Source: Allodiplogaster sudhausi (lineage: Eukaryota; Nematoda; Chromadorea; Rhabditida; Diplogasteridae). From it: a stretch of DNA of 64,000 nucleotides. A model generated the notes under the pieces. The model was not told the origin of the DNA and made no database searches. It was given only the letters and a program-made list of their open reading frames with translations. This document shows positions 27,014 to 38,808 of this stretch, one piece after another. The translations under genes and the position numbers were made by a program. Numbering within the stretch: the stretch's first letter is position 1; each line of letters starts with the position of its first letter. Location of the stretch: contig CALZFC010000030.1 in the NCBI GenBank assembly GCA_945643635.1, positions 2,696,001 to 2,760,000 of the forward strand. The letters run 5' to 3'.

Positions 27014-27604
27014 CACGAATTGTCTGATATGTAATCTCTTGCATTATGCTTATGTTTAGTAGTATCTACATTTTTATACGTGTCTTTATTTAACAACAGT
27101 TGTATTGTAAGAACTCTGAAAGAATTGAGAAATACTATGGTTAGCATAATCCTGATTTTTAAAGACCTTCATTAAAATTAATATAAGTATAAGCACCGTT
27201 TCGGGAATGTGTTTCATTCATTTAATATCAAGTATTTTGTTGTTTTAAATAGAGGATAGATTGTCGATTTTTTGTGTGTGCTTCGACAGCAATAATGATG
27301 CGAATCGTCATTTAAAAAGTTGATTCACATAATTTTATCCGTAATCGCCCTCTTTTTATATGTGCGCTGGTTAGTAGTCAAGCCAGGCTAACAGGAACTC
27401 GCCGAAGAAGTTCATTCGCAATTCTTGGATGGAGACTCCGACCAATTTCACGAATTGTCTGATACGTAATCTCTTGCATTATGCTTATGTTTAGTAGTAT
27501 CTACATTTTTATACGTGTCTTTATTTAACAACAGTTGTATTGTAAGAACTCTGAAAGAATTGAGAAATACTATGGTTAGCGTAATCCTGATTTTTAAAGA
27601 CCTT
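27014..27604. repeat. Tandem and segmental duplications, including a kinase exon fragment
   Basis: Bases 27014-27176 (CACGAATTGTCTGATATG onward) recur at 27449-27604. Between them, 27187-27447 repeats kinase segment 24241-24500; on the minus strand 27396-27445 is a copy of the end of kinase exon 6 (VGVSIQELRMNFF). The remaining kinase exons are absent, so this is a fragment, not a second gene. Confidence 0.75.
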
Positions 27605-27988
27605 CTCGATAATTAAAATTAAATCATGTTTGCCTTAAACTGTTTTATATTTATCATCATTAGCTTATACATGATCTTTTTAAATAATGTTTAGGCTAAA
27701 GTTGTTTTATTTAATTCAAGATTACTTTAAATGATAGTAGCACTATTCGAGAATAAAGAAATGAACATATTTTAGTCATGATTAAACATCCTGTCAATTC
27801 TAAAGCTATGACAACTTTAACGGAATTAGGCTGACCAAAAAAAACACTAATTACGAAATTTATTATGCATATGTACTTGTGAATTCCATGTCATCTAGCG
27901 ATTTCACAATCTCATTTATTTTCAAGATCAAACAAGTACAAACCAATCAAAATCTTCAGGCGTCAAATCTTCAATATGAAATGATGAT

Positions 27989-29425
27989 CTACTTCCGCCA
28001 ATGGATGGAAATGTATCTTTCAAAATTGGCAAATACGGTGGGATGAGTTTTCCTTATTTTCGACATCTTCCCGGCATAGGTGGATGGCGTGGATTTGATC
28101 CACAATGCGGCAACTTTCTCGCCAAATCTGGTGCCACAAATCAACGGGGAATTTCCTCTCGCGGGCACATTCGCAGCACCTTCCACACTGTGCATATTTA
28201 AATTTAATTTTTTTTTAAATTTAATATATTATAGTTATAATATTAACCTCTCCTGCTGCTCTTCTCCGGTTGCCTTCTTCTTTTCCTCCTGTTCCTTATA
28301 GGACTTCTGGAGAAAGTCAACAACTTTCTTTCTCGCTTCGAATAGCTCCTCCAACTCCATATCGAGTTGCCGAAGCTTTGCGTGTGCTTCCTTTCTTGCC
28401 TTCTTTGCCTCCCTTCTTGTCTTCTTTGCCTCTTCTTCTTCATCATGCTCGATACCGTCGCGTCTATGGTTATTTCAATTGTAAATTGGTTGAGTAATGA
28501 TTAGCTTAATTATGATTTCATCAAATCATGATTAAACTGGAGTGGTTTTTATAAGTAACGCCCTGTGCCTTGTCTCTCACTAACGGCTTTCGAGTGCATA
28601 TTGTGGCCAAAAATGAGGGAATGTGTTCATTTTGACTTGATATAGTAGGGCCATTCACGTCAAAAGACTACTAGTTCTAGCCAAAAAAGGGGGAAAGTGG
28701 TCATTTCAACTTGATTGCGGGGATACGGTAGTGTCATTCACGACAAAAGACTACTCTAGCTCTACTTAACAAAGTACGCTGCGTAATATAAACGTCTTTC
28801 CTGAGCAAACGCCCTGTGCATTATCTCTATCTCTCACGGCTATTAATTTAATCACGATTTAATTAAATCTTGTTCAAGCAAAAATTGATTTTATTTGAAA
28901 CATGATTTGATTAATCACGATTTAATTAAATAAAATGAATCATATACGTACCTCCGATCGTATTCTTCCTGACGTTCTTCTTCCTTCGACTTTCTCTTAG
29001 TAAGTGCCTTGCTGATTCTCTTCTTGTCCATTTTCTCAAAATAATACTTTCATATGTATCACACGAGAGAACACTTGATCAGAAGAGAGTAACATTAGAA
29101 AGCCAGAGACATTTGAGACAAAGGTCCATCTATCGCGCCTTGCTTACATGAAATCGAACGAAAGTGACTTTTTTTCGCTCACAACATTTTTCCCTCACTA
29201 TATTTCTTTTTCTCACTATACTTTCTCACCATATTTTTTATAATATTTAAAATATGAAATGAGTACCCGTCTCTTGGCGTCTTCATCTTCTTGAAGTGGC
29301 TCCGCCACGTTCTCCATCTGGCTTCCTTCACCGGGTGCTTCTTCTTGAGCACCCGCTTCTGATTTAACTTGAGCAACCAAGTTCTCAGGTTGAAGGTGGA
29401 CAACTTGAGCCTCTTCTCCTTCCAT
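27989..29425 (-). CDS. Charged coiled-coil protein, unrecognised
   Basis: Minus-strand exons: 29267-29425 (MEGEEAQVVHLQPENLVAQV, acidic), 28952-29031 (MDKKRISKALTKRKSKEEE), 28248-28463 (long Lys/Glu/Arg heptad-rich stretch including KLRQLDMELEELFEARK) and a last exon from 28187. The second and third exons join cleanly in phase. The first exon can join the second in phase through a TTTGAG acceptor just before its ATG, or the ATG at 29031 may be the true start. The last exon is ambiguous. The first acceptor, in phase, gives a frame ending at 27989. A downstream AG gives a more protein-like frame rich in Cys and His (CCECARERKF, ending at 28020). A coiled coil is clear; the function is unknown. 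Confidence 0.55.
28797..28935 (+). repeat. Left arm of an inverted repeat pair
   Basis: From CCTGAGCAAACGCCCTGTGC to the AT-rich end this segment is the reverse complement, with few changes, of 30838-31010. A partial related copy lies near 28555-28620. It sits in the first intron of the coiled-coil gene, about 80 bp before its exon at 28952. Confidence 0.75.
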
Positions 29426-30033
29426 GGCATCCTCCTGCTTGACGAATCCTCTCGCTTCTTCTTCTCCTTCACTTCACCCTTCATTCTAAAAATATTTGAT
29501 ATTTTTAGAATTAATTTATGCTCTAAAGATGTTTTGTAAAGAAAATTTTGTAAAATTCAAGTAATATATAAGCATAGAATCTATAAATGGATACAGCTTG
29601 AAGTAAACGCGCTTTAGTAATCAGTAATCACTATAACGTTAAATAATACTAAGAGAGTGGGGATGCCATGAGGCGATAAATAAGCCCATTTACCCAAAAG
29701 ACATTATTACATACACATTCAGCTAATAAATATACTTTTTAAGTGAACAACTATTTTCTGATAAACTATTATTATAAACAACTATATTTACATATGTTTC
29801 AATATCACTCTGATTGTCAGCTTAAAACGCAAGGGAAAGTAATAAATCACTCGCTTACCCATTTAGAAGGAGGACATATGTTGAACGCGCAATGAGATGG
29901 ATGAACCAGCGAGAGAAGGCAATTAGATGAGAGACGCAGACGAAGATAGAAATGAATCAGCGGGCATAGGCCTTACGCCATATGGCACAAGAGAGCACGC
30001 GATTGCAAGAGAGACCAGGGACGAGCAGAGGCA

Positions 30034-30087
<54 letters not shown>

Positions 30088-31021
30088 CAACTTGGATTCA
30101 CGATATCAAACGAGAGAGCATGCGATTGAAAGAGACATGTCAGACGAGCGTAGAGAGCCTTATGTTAGATATGACTGTCTCAGAATCTGTTTATACTCAT
30201 GACTAAAAATATGTAAACAAGTTTAAATTAGTAGATGACATAACCATGTACATATGTACATACGTGGAAACGTAGCTCGACATTTGACATAAAAAACTCA
30301 TTGAACCCATTTGAAGAAATATAATTTTGATGTTTTGTACTTTCTTTCTCTCGTAATTTCGTTTTCTTCTCCTTCTCTTATATACTTTTTGAAATTTGAT
30401 TCTAAGCAGCCATTATTTTACCAAGGAAATATCCCATTCAATCTTTAGTCTGATTGAAAAGCTCGACTATTTGCCTTGTCAGCGAAGAAAAAAAACAACA
30501 GAATTGCGCGAATTTAGCAAGAAATTTAGAATTAGAAAAAGAAAGAAGGAATGAGGAAATGAGAAAGAGAGAAAGAGAAAAAGGTTCAGGCTAATTATTC
30601 TGACTACGTTCTCATCTATGAATTTCGCAGTAATGAAGAGAAAAATTGCAAATTAGGATCAATGATCTATGCGAAGATTAGAGGCAAAGTCACGCATGTT
30701 TAGACTTGCAATGTGCTAATTGTGAGATATAAAAGGAACTAGCAGTTTAATGTCTGAAGTTCATAATAACTTAAGCTTAAATGTTTTAAATAAGTCATGC
30801 ATAAGCTATTCTTGATTAACATAAAACAAAATTAACCTGATCATGAATTAATGGCCGTGAGAGAGAGAGAGTGCACAAGGCGTTTGCTCGGGAATTACTT
30901 CAAAAACAATTAAAGCCTAAACAATGTTTAATTAAATCGTGATTAATCAAATCATGTTTTAAATAAAATCAATTTTTGCTAAAACAAGATTTAATTAAAT
31001 CGTGATTAAATTAATATACAG
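29426..31021. other. Gene-poor stretch between opposing coiled-coil genes
   Basis: No supportable exon. It holds a GA microsatellite (30038-30086) flanked by near-direct repeats of GAGAGCACGCGATTG-type sequence, and the right arm of the inverted repeat. Confidence 0.45.
30838..31010 (-). repeat. Right arm of the inverted repeat pair
   Basis: Reverse complement of 28797-28935; it ends about ten bases before the first visible exon of the plus-strand coiled-coil gene. Confidence 0.75.
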
Positions 31022-31564
31022 AAAGACGCTGAATGTCAAAGCGGCAAAGGAGTTGAAAAAGGACAAAGAGAAGCTGAAAGAAAGGTATAACTTAATTATA
31101 TATTTAATGAAACAAAAGTTATGTAAAATTGTGTTAAATTCAGAGAGAACGAAATTTATTTTGAGAACGAGAAGCTGGAGATTCTTCGAAAAGAAATTGA
31201 TTTGGAGAATCAAAAGAAGCGACTTGAGCAAAGGAAGAGAAAAATGGAAATGCAAAGAGCTAACGACGGAGGAAGGTGCTATATTTAAAATATAAATTAA
31301 CTGTGTTATGTAAATATCTTATAATTAGGTTATATTTCATTATAAAGATTTAAGTGGATGCTAATTGTAAGGGGCGTTAAAGAATCAAAAACGAGTTGCA
31401 GCTCAAGCGCATTGGAAGGGAAGCCTAAGAAGAGGCACAGGGCTTCGAATGTGCTGCCGAAAGATAAGAAGAGGATCGCCGAGCTGGTTGAACAGGTTAA
31501 GTACTCCCATCCTGACCTCAAGATGGGAGGAGAAGGTTTGCCGAGAAGATCAAGAAGCTGTGGG
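31022..31564 (+). pseudogene. Coiled-coil protein fragment with a likely frame break
   Basis: Three phase-matched exons: 31022-31084 (KTLNVKAAKELKKDKEKL), 31144-31275 (NEIYFENEKLEILRKEI and KKRLEQRKRKMEM) and 31372-31564 (KPKKRHRASNVLPKDKKRIA, ELVEQVKYSHPDLKM). After HPDLKM the current frame becomes unlike protein, while the next frame reads RRRFAEKIKKLWG up to a strong GTAAGT donor, so a one-base indel near 31527 is likely. No start exon is identified; the exon at 31022 follows an acceptor. Either a partial pseudogene or a sequence error in a live gene. Family not recognised. Confidence 0.5.
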
Positions 31565-31940
31565 GTAAGTACTCTCAGCACACTTATCACACTTATCACC
31601 TCAAAGAATTGAGGAACAAAGAAAAAGATTGTTCCTGAAATCATTGAGTCCTCTTTCATCCTCCTCTTCCTATCTTCATTCCGCTTCTTATGCTTCATCA
31701 ATTCAGTTTCCCTTCTCACAATCTCGAGATTGTCGCCTTCGAGTTAGATTTGGAAACTCTGAGAAGCACTTGCTTTTTCGAGTGGTGTTAAAATTTGAAT
31801 GTTCTTAAATCAAAGATTGAAAATTTTTTGCGTTGTTATTTGCCAATTAGATAAGTATTCTCAGATAAACGTGAGTAAATTTTTTTATGGAATATTTCAG
31901 TCGATAATGAGATAGTGAGAGAGTGCACGAGAAAGGAGAA

Positions 31941-31987
<47 letters not shown>

Positions 31988-31990
31988 CAC

Positions 31991-33016
31991 TTAGGAAGAC
32001 TCGGCATCAACAAATGCAAAATCGTCGTCACTTGGGGCGCCTGAGGAGCATTTCCTCTTCGCCTCCTCGAGTTCTTGCCCAAGACGACGAATCTGTAATT
32101 AATTATCTTGTAATTAATTAAGCCGTAATTAATTGAAACGTAATTAGCTAAACTGTAATTAAACTGAAACAAGTAATTACTCACCTCATCACTATGATTT
32201 TTCATATGTAAAATGTGGTTTTACAGTCGTTCTTATACCCATAAGGTCACTGTCGTTAGTGATGTTTGATAACAAATCCTTTTTACTCTTTACTTCTAGT
32301 CAACTATAACATTATGAAAAAAGATCTCTAAGCATAAATATAATCAATCAATATATCCTCTTAACCTTCTCCTCCATCCTCCTCGTCTCCTCTTCCTGCT
32401 TCTCGGCCTTTGCCGTCGTTCGCATCAGCTGGACACCGGTGCCCATCGCGCCGTCCAATTGGCGGAGCTCGCGCGCGCGAGCCGCGCGCGAGTCGGCCTC
32501 CGCGCGCTCGAGCGCGGCACGAAGGTGATTCACCTGCGAATCGAATTCAATTTAGCCTTTATTCAAAGCTATCGTTTTCTCTCTCTCTCTATTTCTCCTC
32601 TCTCTCTTTCTGTATCTGTATCTCTATGTCGCTCTCTTTCTGATTCTCTCTTCTCTCTCTATCTCTCCTCTCTCTCTATCTCTCTCTCTCTTCTTTCTCT
32701 CTCTCAATCTCTCTCTCCCTGTTTCTCTCTCTCTCTCTCTCTTTCTGTATCTGTACCTCTCTGTCGCTCTCTTTCTGATTCTCTCTTCTCTCTCTATCTC
32801 TCCTCTCTCTCTATATATCTCTCTCTCTCTTTCTCTCCTCTTTCTCTATCTCTCTCTCTCTCTCTCTCTATCTAACATTCCTCTCTCGCTCTTTCCGTAT
32901 CTGTATCTATATCTCTCTCTTTCTCTTCTCTCTCAATTTCTCGTCTCTCTCGCTCTCTTTCTGTAACTGTATCTCTCTGTCGCTCTCTCTCTCTGTCTCA
33001 ATCTTCTCTCTCTATC

Positions 33017-33054
<38 letters not shown>

Positions 33055-34200
33055 ACCTCATGATGCATCGAATGGCGCAGGCTGTCGATGTACCGCGAGA
33101 GTCTCTCGACATGTCCGACGAGTTTCTCGTTGCGCGAGAGAAGAGAAGCACGCTCGGCATCCATGCAGAGGGCGCGCTCACGCTCGTATTTGTAGGCAGA
33201 GAGGATGCGAGACTTCTGAAAAGGAGAGAGAGAGAGAGAGAGTCAGAGATGGTGAGAAATACATAGTGAGAAGGAGGAGAGGGCGTTAGAGAGACAAAGT
33301 GAAATGGCTCCGTACCTCGTGTTCTTGCTGCCGAATGCGCTCTTCCTGGCCAGCAATGAGCAGTCGCTGCTGGTTTACCTCGTCCTCCCGCTCTCGCTTC
33401 TCCTCTTCATTGCTCTCCTTCGGCAGGATCGAGAGAAGAAGCTGCTCGGTGGCGTCCTGGCAAATAAATCAATACATTATATTTAAATATATTATATGTA
33501 TGTATATCTGTTAGCTTGAGATAATTTAACAATATTACATTCGACAAAATTCTTTAAATTCGGTCCAAAATAGGATTTCTTTTTAGAAACAATCGGGAAC
33601 GAAGTGATGCTTTAATACTATTTGATAATTTTTTAAAAGTAAAACGTACGCTTATTTGGCTGACGGTGAGCAGTGAGGCGAGGAGTCGATCGACTTGTTC
33701 AGGAGTCGGAGTCGGACTTGGTGCCATGGTCGGAGTCGGCGCCGGAGCCGAGGTGCCGGCAGAGGTGCCGACCACGTCGCCACCGTCAACTTCACCGTCG
33801 CCTTGTCCGGCTCGCTCAGCTCCTTTGCCGACTCCGACCAGCGCGTCGTACAACTTGAACACCTCTTCCATGAACATCGCTTGCTCAATAGTAGAAGGAT
33901 TACCTGTAGAATATGACGAAGTCACAGAGAGTAAGGATACACTATAATTATAATTAGTTACACCATTGCATATATGTATGATGAAACCCATGGAAAAAAT
34001 CCTCGATAGAGATACTATAACACACTTCATGAGGGCATAGTTCTTGAATTAAGAATAGGAATAATTATTTATAAAAGACTAAAGATAGGTAAATCCAAGG
34101 GGATGACAAGGATTCAGAGAACTGTTGGAGATGAGACTGACTTCTTCTTCTTAGAGAAGCCCAGCTTCATCTCATGAATTGGCTTCTTACCCGCGGGCAT
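31991..34200 (-). CDS. Coiled-coil protein of 277 residues, unrecognised
   Basis: Six exons with consistent phases: 34191-34200, 33650-33903, 33316-33456, 33057-33215, 32366-32533 and 31991-32092. The first coding exon is only 10 nt (ATGCCCGCGG before GTAAGA) and completes a glycine codon with exon 2. The protein begins MPAGNPSTIEQAMFMEEVFK. It has an acidic Gly-rich and then a Pro-Thr-rich spacer (APAPTPTMAPSPTPTPE), followed by about 150 residues of highly charged coiled coil (for example NEEEKREREDEVNQQRLLIA). It ends with an acidic tail DDDFAFVDAESS. The intron between exons 4 and 5 is a 480-bp CT tract. I do not recognise the family. Gene structure is well supported; function unknown. 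Confidence 0.75.
32575..33056. repeat. 480-bp CT-rich tract filling an intron
   Basis: Nearly pure pyrimidines (CTCTCT with interspersed CTGTAT and CTATCT blocks, some repeated in register). On the minus strand it is the purine-rich intron between exons 4 and 5 of the coiled-coil gene. Confidence 0.95.
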
Positions 34201-34336
34201 TACCGCCCTCTATTAGGACATCATTATTAGCAGTTGTGGATGAGAAAGATGCAGGACATGACTATTAGCAGGTCATTTGCTGGCACAGAATTTGAAAAAC
34301 GAATTTTTAATCTTATGATAGGCGCGAAGCAGAGAG

Positions 34337-34382
<46 letters not shown>

Positions 34383-34655
34383 GGAGAGAGATAGCGAGCG
34401 AGAGAGAGAAGGCTGGTGAGAGGGAGAGCGAGGAAGAGACATGAAAAAGCTGCAGAAACAGACAGTTAGAGAGATGAAAAAAGAATGAAGAAGAGAAAAT
34501 GAATGAAACAAAATCGGAGTTCATTTCGTGTACTTAACTGAAAATTAAGAGTGCGCATATTAAAATTAAATGATGGAAGGTAAATTGCTCATAATAGTCA
34601 GAAATCGATATCATTTCATTTGATTGTCTCCCATGCCCGCGGTCGAGTCTTCTCC
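34201..34655. other. Divergent intergenic region
   Basis: Lies between the minus-strand coiled-coil gene and the plus-strand small gene, so it may hold promoters for both. A GA microsatellite spans about 34338-34415. No exon seen. Confidence 0.4.
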
Positions 34656-35089
34656 ATGGCTCTCTCGCGACTTCTCAACGTATTCCGACGCAAGTCAAGC
34701 GACTCAATCGACGAGCCTCCTGTCAGTTAGAGATTTTATAAATAAAATGCATAGATAAAACATTATATTTTTGCTTTAAGTAAGAACTTTATTTTTTAGC
34801 TTTTAATTTGTAGCCGAAATTAACGTAATTCGCAAAAAAAAACATTTCAGGACAACGATAAAGCGGAGCAGATAAGCAAGGATATGCTCATTTACAGGTT
34901 AATAAATATTTAAAGAGTATTTAAAACATTTTCCATCTTTTAAATAGGGACTTGTACACTTCAAAATGTTATTTGTTGAGATGGACTATTTCGTGCTTCA
35001 AGACGGGAATTATCCCGGCCGACGACAACCTCACAATGGTTGGAGAGCGACGGAGAATGAAACACATTGATGGGGGAAGCTCGGCCTGA
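34656..35089 (+). CDS. Small unrecognised protein of 84 residues
   Basis: Three exons (34656-34721, 34851-34897, 34948-35089) join in frame. The sequence starts MALSRLLNVFRRKSSDSIDE, continues DNDKAEQISKDMLIYRDLYT and ends with a basic stretch before TGA. The first two exons have good splice signals and coding character; the third is less convincing. No signal peptide or known domain. An ATG 24 bases upstream is in a different frame. Confidence 0.45.
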
Positions 35090-35592
35090 GAGTGCGCAAT
35101 GTAATATGCGCCGAAAACTAGAATAATTCAAGGCGCCAATATGTAAATGAGTGATGATGGGAAACAGTAATTCTTGGCGGGAGATTTAAATAAAAATTGG
35201 CGGGAAATTTAATTTTTTAAACGTTCTCATTTTCCGGCCTTTGCTCCGCTGCCGACCCTCGCCCTCTTCGCGTACATCTTCCAGTCGAGCGACGACGTCC
35301 AGAGGCACGCAGCCACGGAGAAAACGTCGATCAAAGAGGCCGACTTCAAAGACAGCCGCCTTTTCCATTTACAGTCATCATATTGTCGAAGGAATCTAAA
35401 CTTTGTGAATTCCCGCTCCTGGAATTCTCGGAAGTTCAAGAGATTCGATTGGAGAGAGAAAAAGTGGCTTTTTTGCCAATGACCGAAAAGCCTAGAAAAA
35501 AAAAGAATAATAGCCTAATCCGCTGATATTGATTGAATCTTCTGGACGCCCTAATTAAATTCTTTTTTTTTAATACCTATTTATATTTGCAG

Positions 35593-36038
35593 CTGATCCA
35601 AGGCCGTCTTCTGGTGCCGCGTGCTCAGATGCACTCGCGGAGTGATCTCATGTACCACTGGCTCATTGCGGGTCAGCCTGTGATTTGGTGCTCTATGAGG
35701 AATTGAGAGCATCGGATGTACTGAGAGAGACATCCACTGCTGTTCCATCGGATATCCCAAGGCGACCTTTGACCTACCTTTCAGGTCTGCAGCGCCCGAC
35801 CGCGACGCGTGAGCGCCGCGGTGTCGCGGTCGCGCCGCCGCTAGCTCAGCTCCACCACGCGGCCACCATTCGCATCGAGCACGACGGCGTTCGTTTTGGC
35901 GCCAAGAGGAAGGCGGTGCGGTTGAATTTAGCATTAAAAAATTGTGATAAAATATACTTTCTAAGTTCAAATAAAAATATAAAATTCAATAAACAAGTTA
36001 ATAATAAACGCGAATGGGCCCGGTGGGTGATCGAGTAG
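35593..36038 (+). CDS. Partial unrecognised gene (two 3' exons)
   Basis: Exon 35593-35671 (LIQGRLLVPRAQMHSRSDLM) joins in phase to 35785-36038, which contains IRIEHDGVRFGAKRK and ends at TAG after an AT-rich tail. A further upstream segment at about 35225-35390 is open on this strand (LALFAYIFQSSDDVQRHAA) and may belong, but it has no obvious acceptor and its minus strand is also open. Function unknown; 5' end missing. Confidence 0.4.
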
Positions 36039-36489
36039 ATCGAGTATCGAGTGGGTGGTAGGCAAGATCGAGGCATCGGAATTCATGATTGTGGCTTGAA
36101 TCAAGCAGTGGACAGATTTTGGTAGAATTAGTTGCGTCATCGTTCTCGGGTGACGTCATGTGTCTTCTACTTCCAACGGTCTTCACTCCACAGCTCTTCG
36201 TGACTTACGTCCTTCATCCGTCTTCCTCAAATTCGACGACTCTGTCGGCTATTCTGAGAATCTAGGCAGTTTAAAAGGCCGATGCGGAGATCTTGCCGCA
36301 TCACATGGACAGAGTCCAAACGACGGACGGGGGAGTCGACCAGATTCACTGAGACTGACTACGCGACTACTTTTGGCTCATCTCGGACATCCCATTGCTA
36401 ACTTCTGACGAATAAAGGAGAAACTCCGCGAGCACAACAAATACTAGAGGGAATTTACTTTCATGCAATTCCTAGAAGTACACGTAAAC

Positions 36490-36666
36490 TTGATGTCTCT
36501 TTAGAAATGCTTGCTGTAGGCTATCAGTTTGAATGTCTATAAACTCTGTTCTTGAAAGATTCAACATGAACTTGCTTGCAATTTCTTCGAACTTGAGCCT
36601 AGGTTGCTCTGGAAGCTTGTCAGAATGTGCGCTGGATTTCCTATTCGTGAAAAGTTGCTCGATCAT
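36490..36666 (-). CDS. Isolated minus-strand exon, unrecognised
   Basis: A 59-codon frame starting MIEQLFTNRKSSAHSDKL and ending at a GTTTAC donor looks coding, with mixed charged and hydrophobic residues. I find no downstream partner exon before 36039 and no homology I recognise. Could be a gene fragment. Confidence 0.35.
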
Positions 36667-36791
36667 ATTTTTTTTAAATTTGCCATCACATTTACTGTTC
36701 TGTCATATGACTAGAGTGACAGCAAAGAGCCCCAAACAAAGCCATTTGCTGGCAGGTTAATCCAACCCATTATTGCTCGCTTCTTTTCTCG

Positions 36792-36832
<41 letters not shown>

Positions 36833-38042
36833 CTGGCACAGCCGGTCTCATCTTCACACTCCCCTCCAGAAAATACGCATCTCTCCAGCACTCTCTAGCC
36901 TTCTCTCACTAGGTGTCTTTCCGAGAGATGGGGCAAATGCGGACCAAACACGATCGATCATGGGTAAGATGTCAAAGCTCATTAATGGGAATTATCCTAA
37001 ATTGGATTTCCATGAATTGGAAGAAGAATCGTTAATGCTATTTTCTCATGCTTCGCAAATTGTTTACATTTCAGTTCTTTGATTTTTTCTATATTGTCCT
37101 ATTTATGATTGCATAATGTCCATTTTATCACAGAAAATGAATGACTTAGAAAGATTGCTCATTGTGATCTTCAATTATACTGGAAACTCAAACTACAAGA
37201 AATTCATTTGTCCTGATAGCGAACTGTAACCCGGACGTGTTGTACATTGTCAGTCTGATTAGGTGCAATTGCACGCGCACTCCGTTCTCTGGCCACTATT
37301 TTACATTTTTTTCTCACAATCAGCAACGATAAGGTGGCAAGCCAGCATTCGCAAAGTGCGAGAGAGCGAGAAAGAGAGAGAAAGAGAGAGAGAGAGAGAA
37401 AGAGAGAGAAAGAGAGAGAAAGAGAGAGAGACAGAGACACAAAGAGAGTGAGAGATGGAAGAGAGGTGAGAGTGAAAGCAAGAACGAAAGAAGAAAATAG
37501 TGCAAGTGATTGGAATCAGAGATTGAAAGATGATCAAAAAGCGATTTTCCATGTTTGAGGATGACAAAAGAAATTCTTTGCAATCACACACGTCATTTGC
37601 CGTCTGAACTTTGCGATCTCGCAAAGCAAAAGAAGCAGAAGCTCAGGTGAACAACGACTGATAGCGAAGTCGTCCGCTGCCTACAAAAGGAGGAGGCGAA
37701 TGCACAGAATCGGGGCGCTCTCAATGCTGATAAACGCTAGGCAATTGGGGGTTGTAGAGCTGTCATCTAACTTGCTTACATACTTTGATTACGGAAACGA
37801 AGCGACACGTAAACTGGCGAGCAAAAATACAGTAAAGTTAATCAACAAAAAATAGAAAAGTATGAAACAGTTTAATCCTGGGCGAGACTTCTTTAATTAT
37901 TTCTCTCTAGGTTAATGGAAAAAAAAACCCGTTTCTGTGTTTTCTGCATAAGTCGGCTGGCGCAGTTGTAGTTGTTGGACTCTTCTAATATGTTTCATAT
38001 CGCCATTTCTACAAACAGTAACTTTCTCGCTCACATTCCCAG
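36667..38042. other. Intergenic stretch upstream of the first epimerase gene
   Basis: No exon. CT tract at 36796-36830, GA tract at 37360-37445. Sequence ending in TTCCCAG directly precedes the epimerase ATG, a likely trans-splice acceptor. Confidence 0.45.
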
Positions 38043-38753
38043 ATGTCGACAAGCACCGTCCTTGTGACGGGCGCGTCCGGCTTCGTGGCCTCTCACGTGG
38101 TGCGCGAGCTGCTGCGTCGCGGCTTCCGCGTCCGCGGCACCGTCCGATCGCTCAGGAACAAGGCGAAGGTTTTATGGAAGTTTAGAACCATTCTGAATTT
38201 TTTAATTTTTTAAAAACTCATATTCTTACTCCAATCGCAAACGAGTAAATGTTGGAAATTAAAAAAAATTGACTCATTAACAGGTCGATCCGATCAGGAA
38301 GCTCGACCGTGATGGCCGACTCGAGCTGGTCGAAGCGGACCTGTCGCGCACTGAATGCTGGCCAAGGTATGACTAGTGAACGGAGGACGAAACTCAGCCG
38401 TAATCTATATTCAAATTTATCTGACAGTTCTGGTCTATTTACAAAAAAGACGCGAATTCTGACGCGAATTCAAGATTGACCCTTTTGGCTCCACTAATAA
38501 TAAAGATAGTTGGCAAAAAAAGACAAAGAAATATTTAGTGTCGTGTCTGGCTGTGACTTCGTGCAGCACATCGCCTCTCCGTTTCCACTCATCGCCGACG
38601 AGGCTTGCATACAAACGGCCGTCGAAGGGACACTCAACGTGCTCAAGGTGAGTAGCTAATAGGAAAACAAAATAGTGTGATCTTTGATGTCTTTGGGAAT
38701 CATAGCATATGTACAGTAGTACAAGCATGGGAATGCTGAAGCTTTATAATAAT

Positions 38754-38808
<55 letters not shown>

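Noticed and set aside
36150..36425. Possible solo LTR (TTTAAAAGG followed by AATAAA)
   Set aside because: No matching second copy, no clear TG/CA ends and no target duplication were found.
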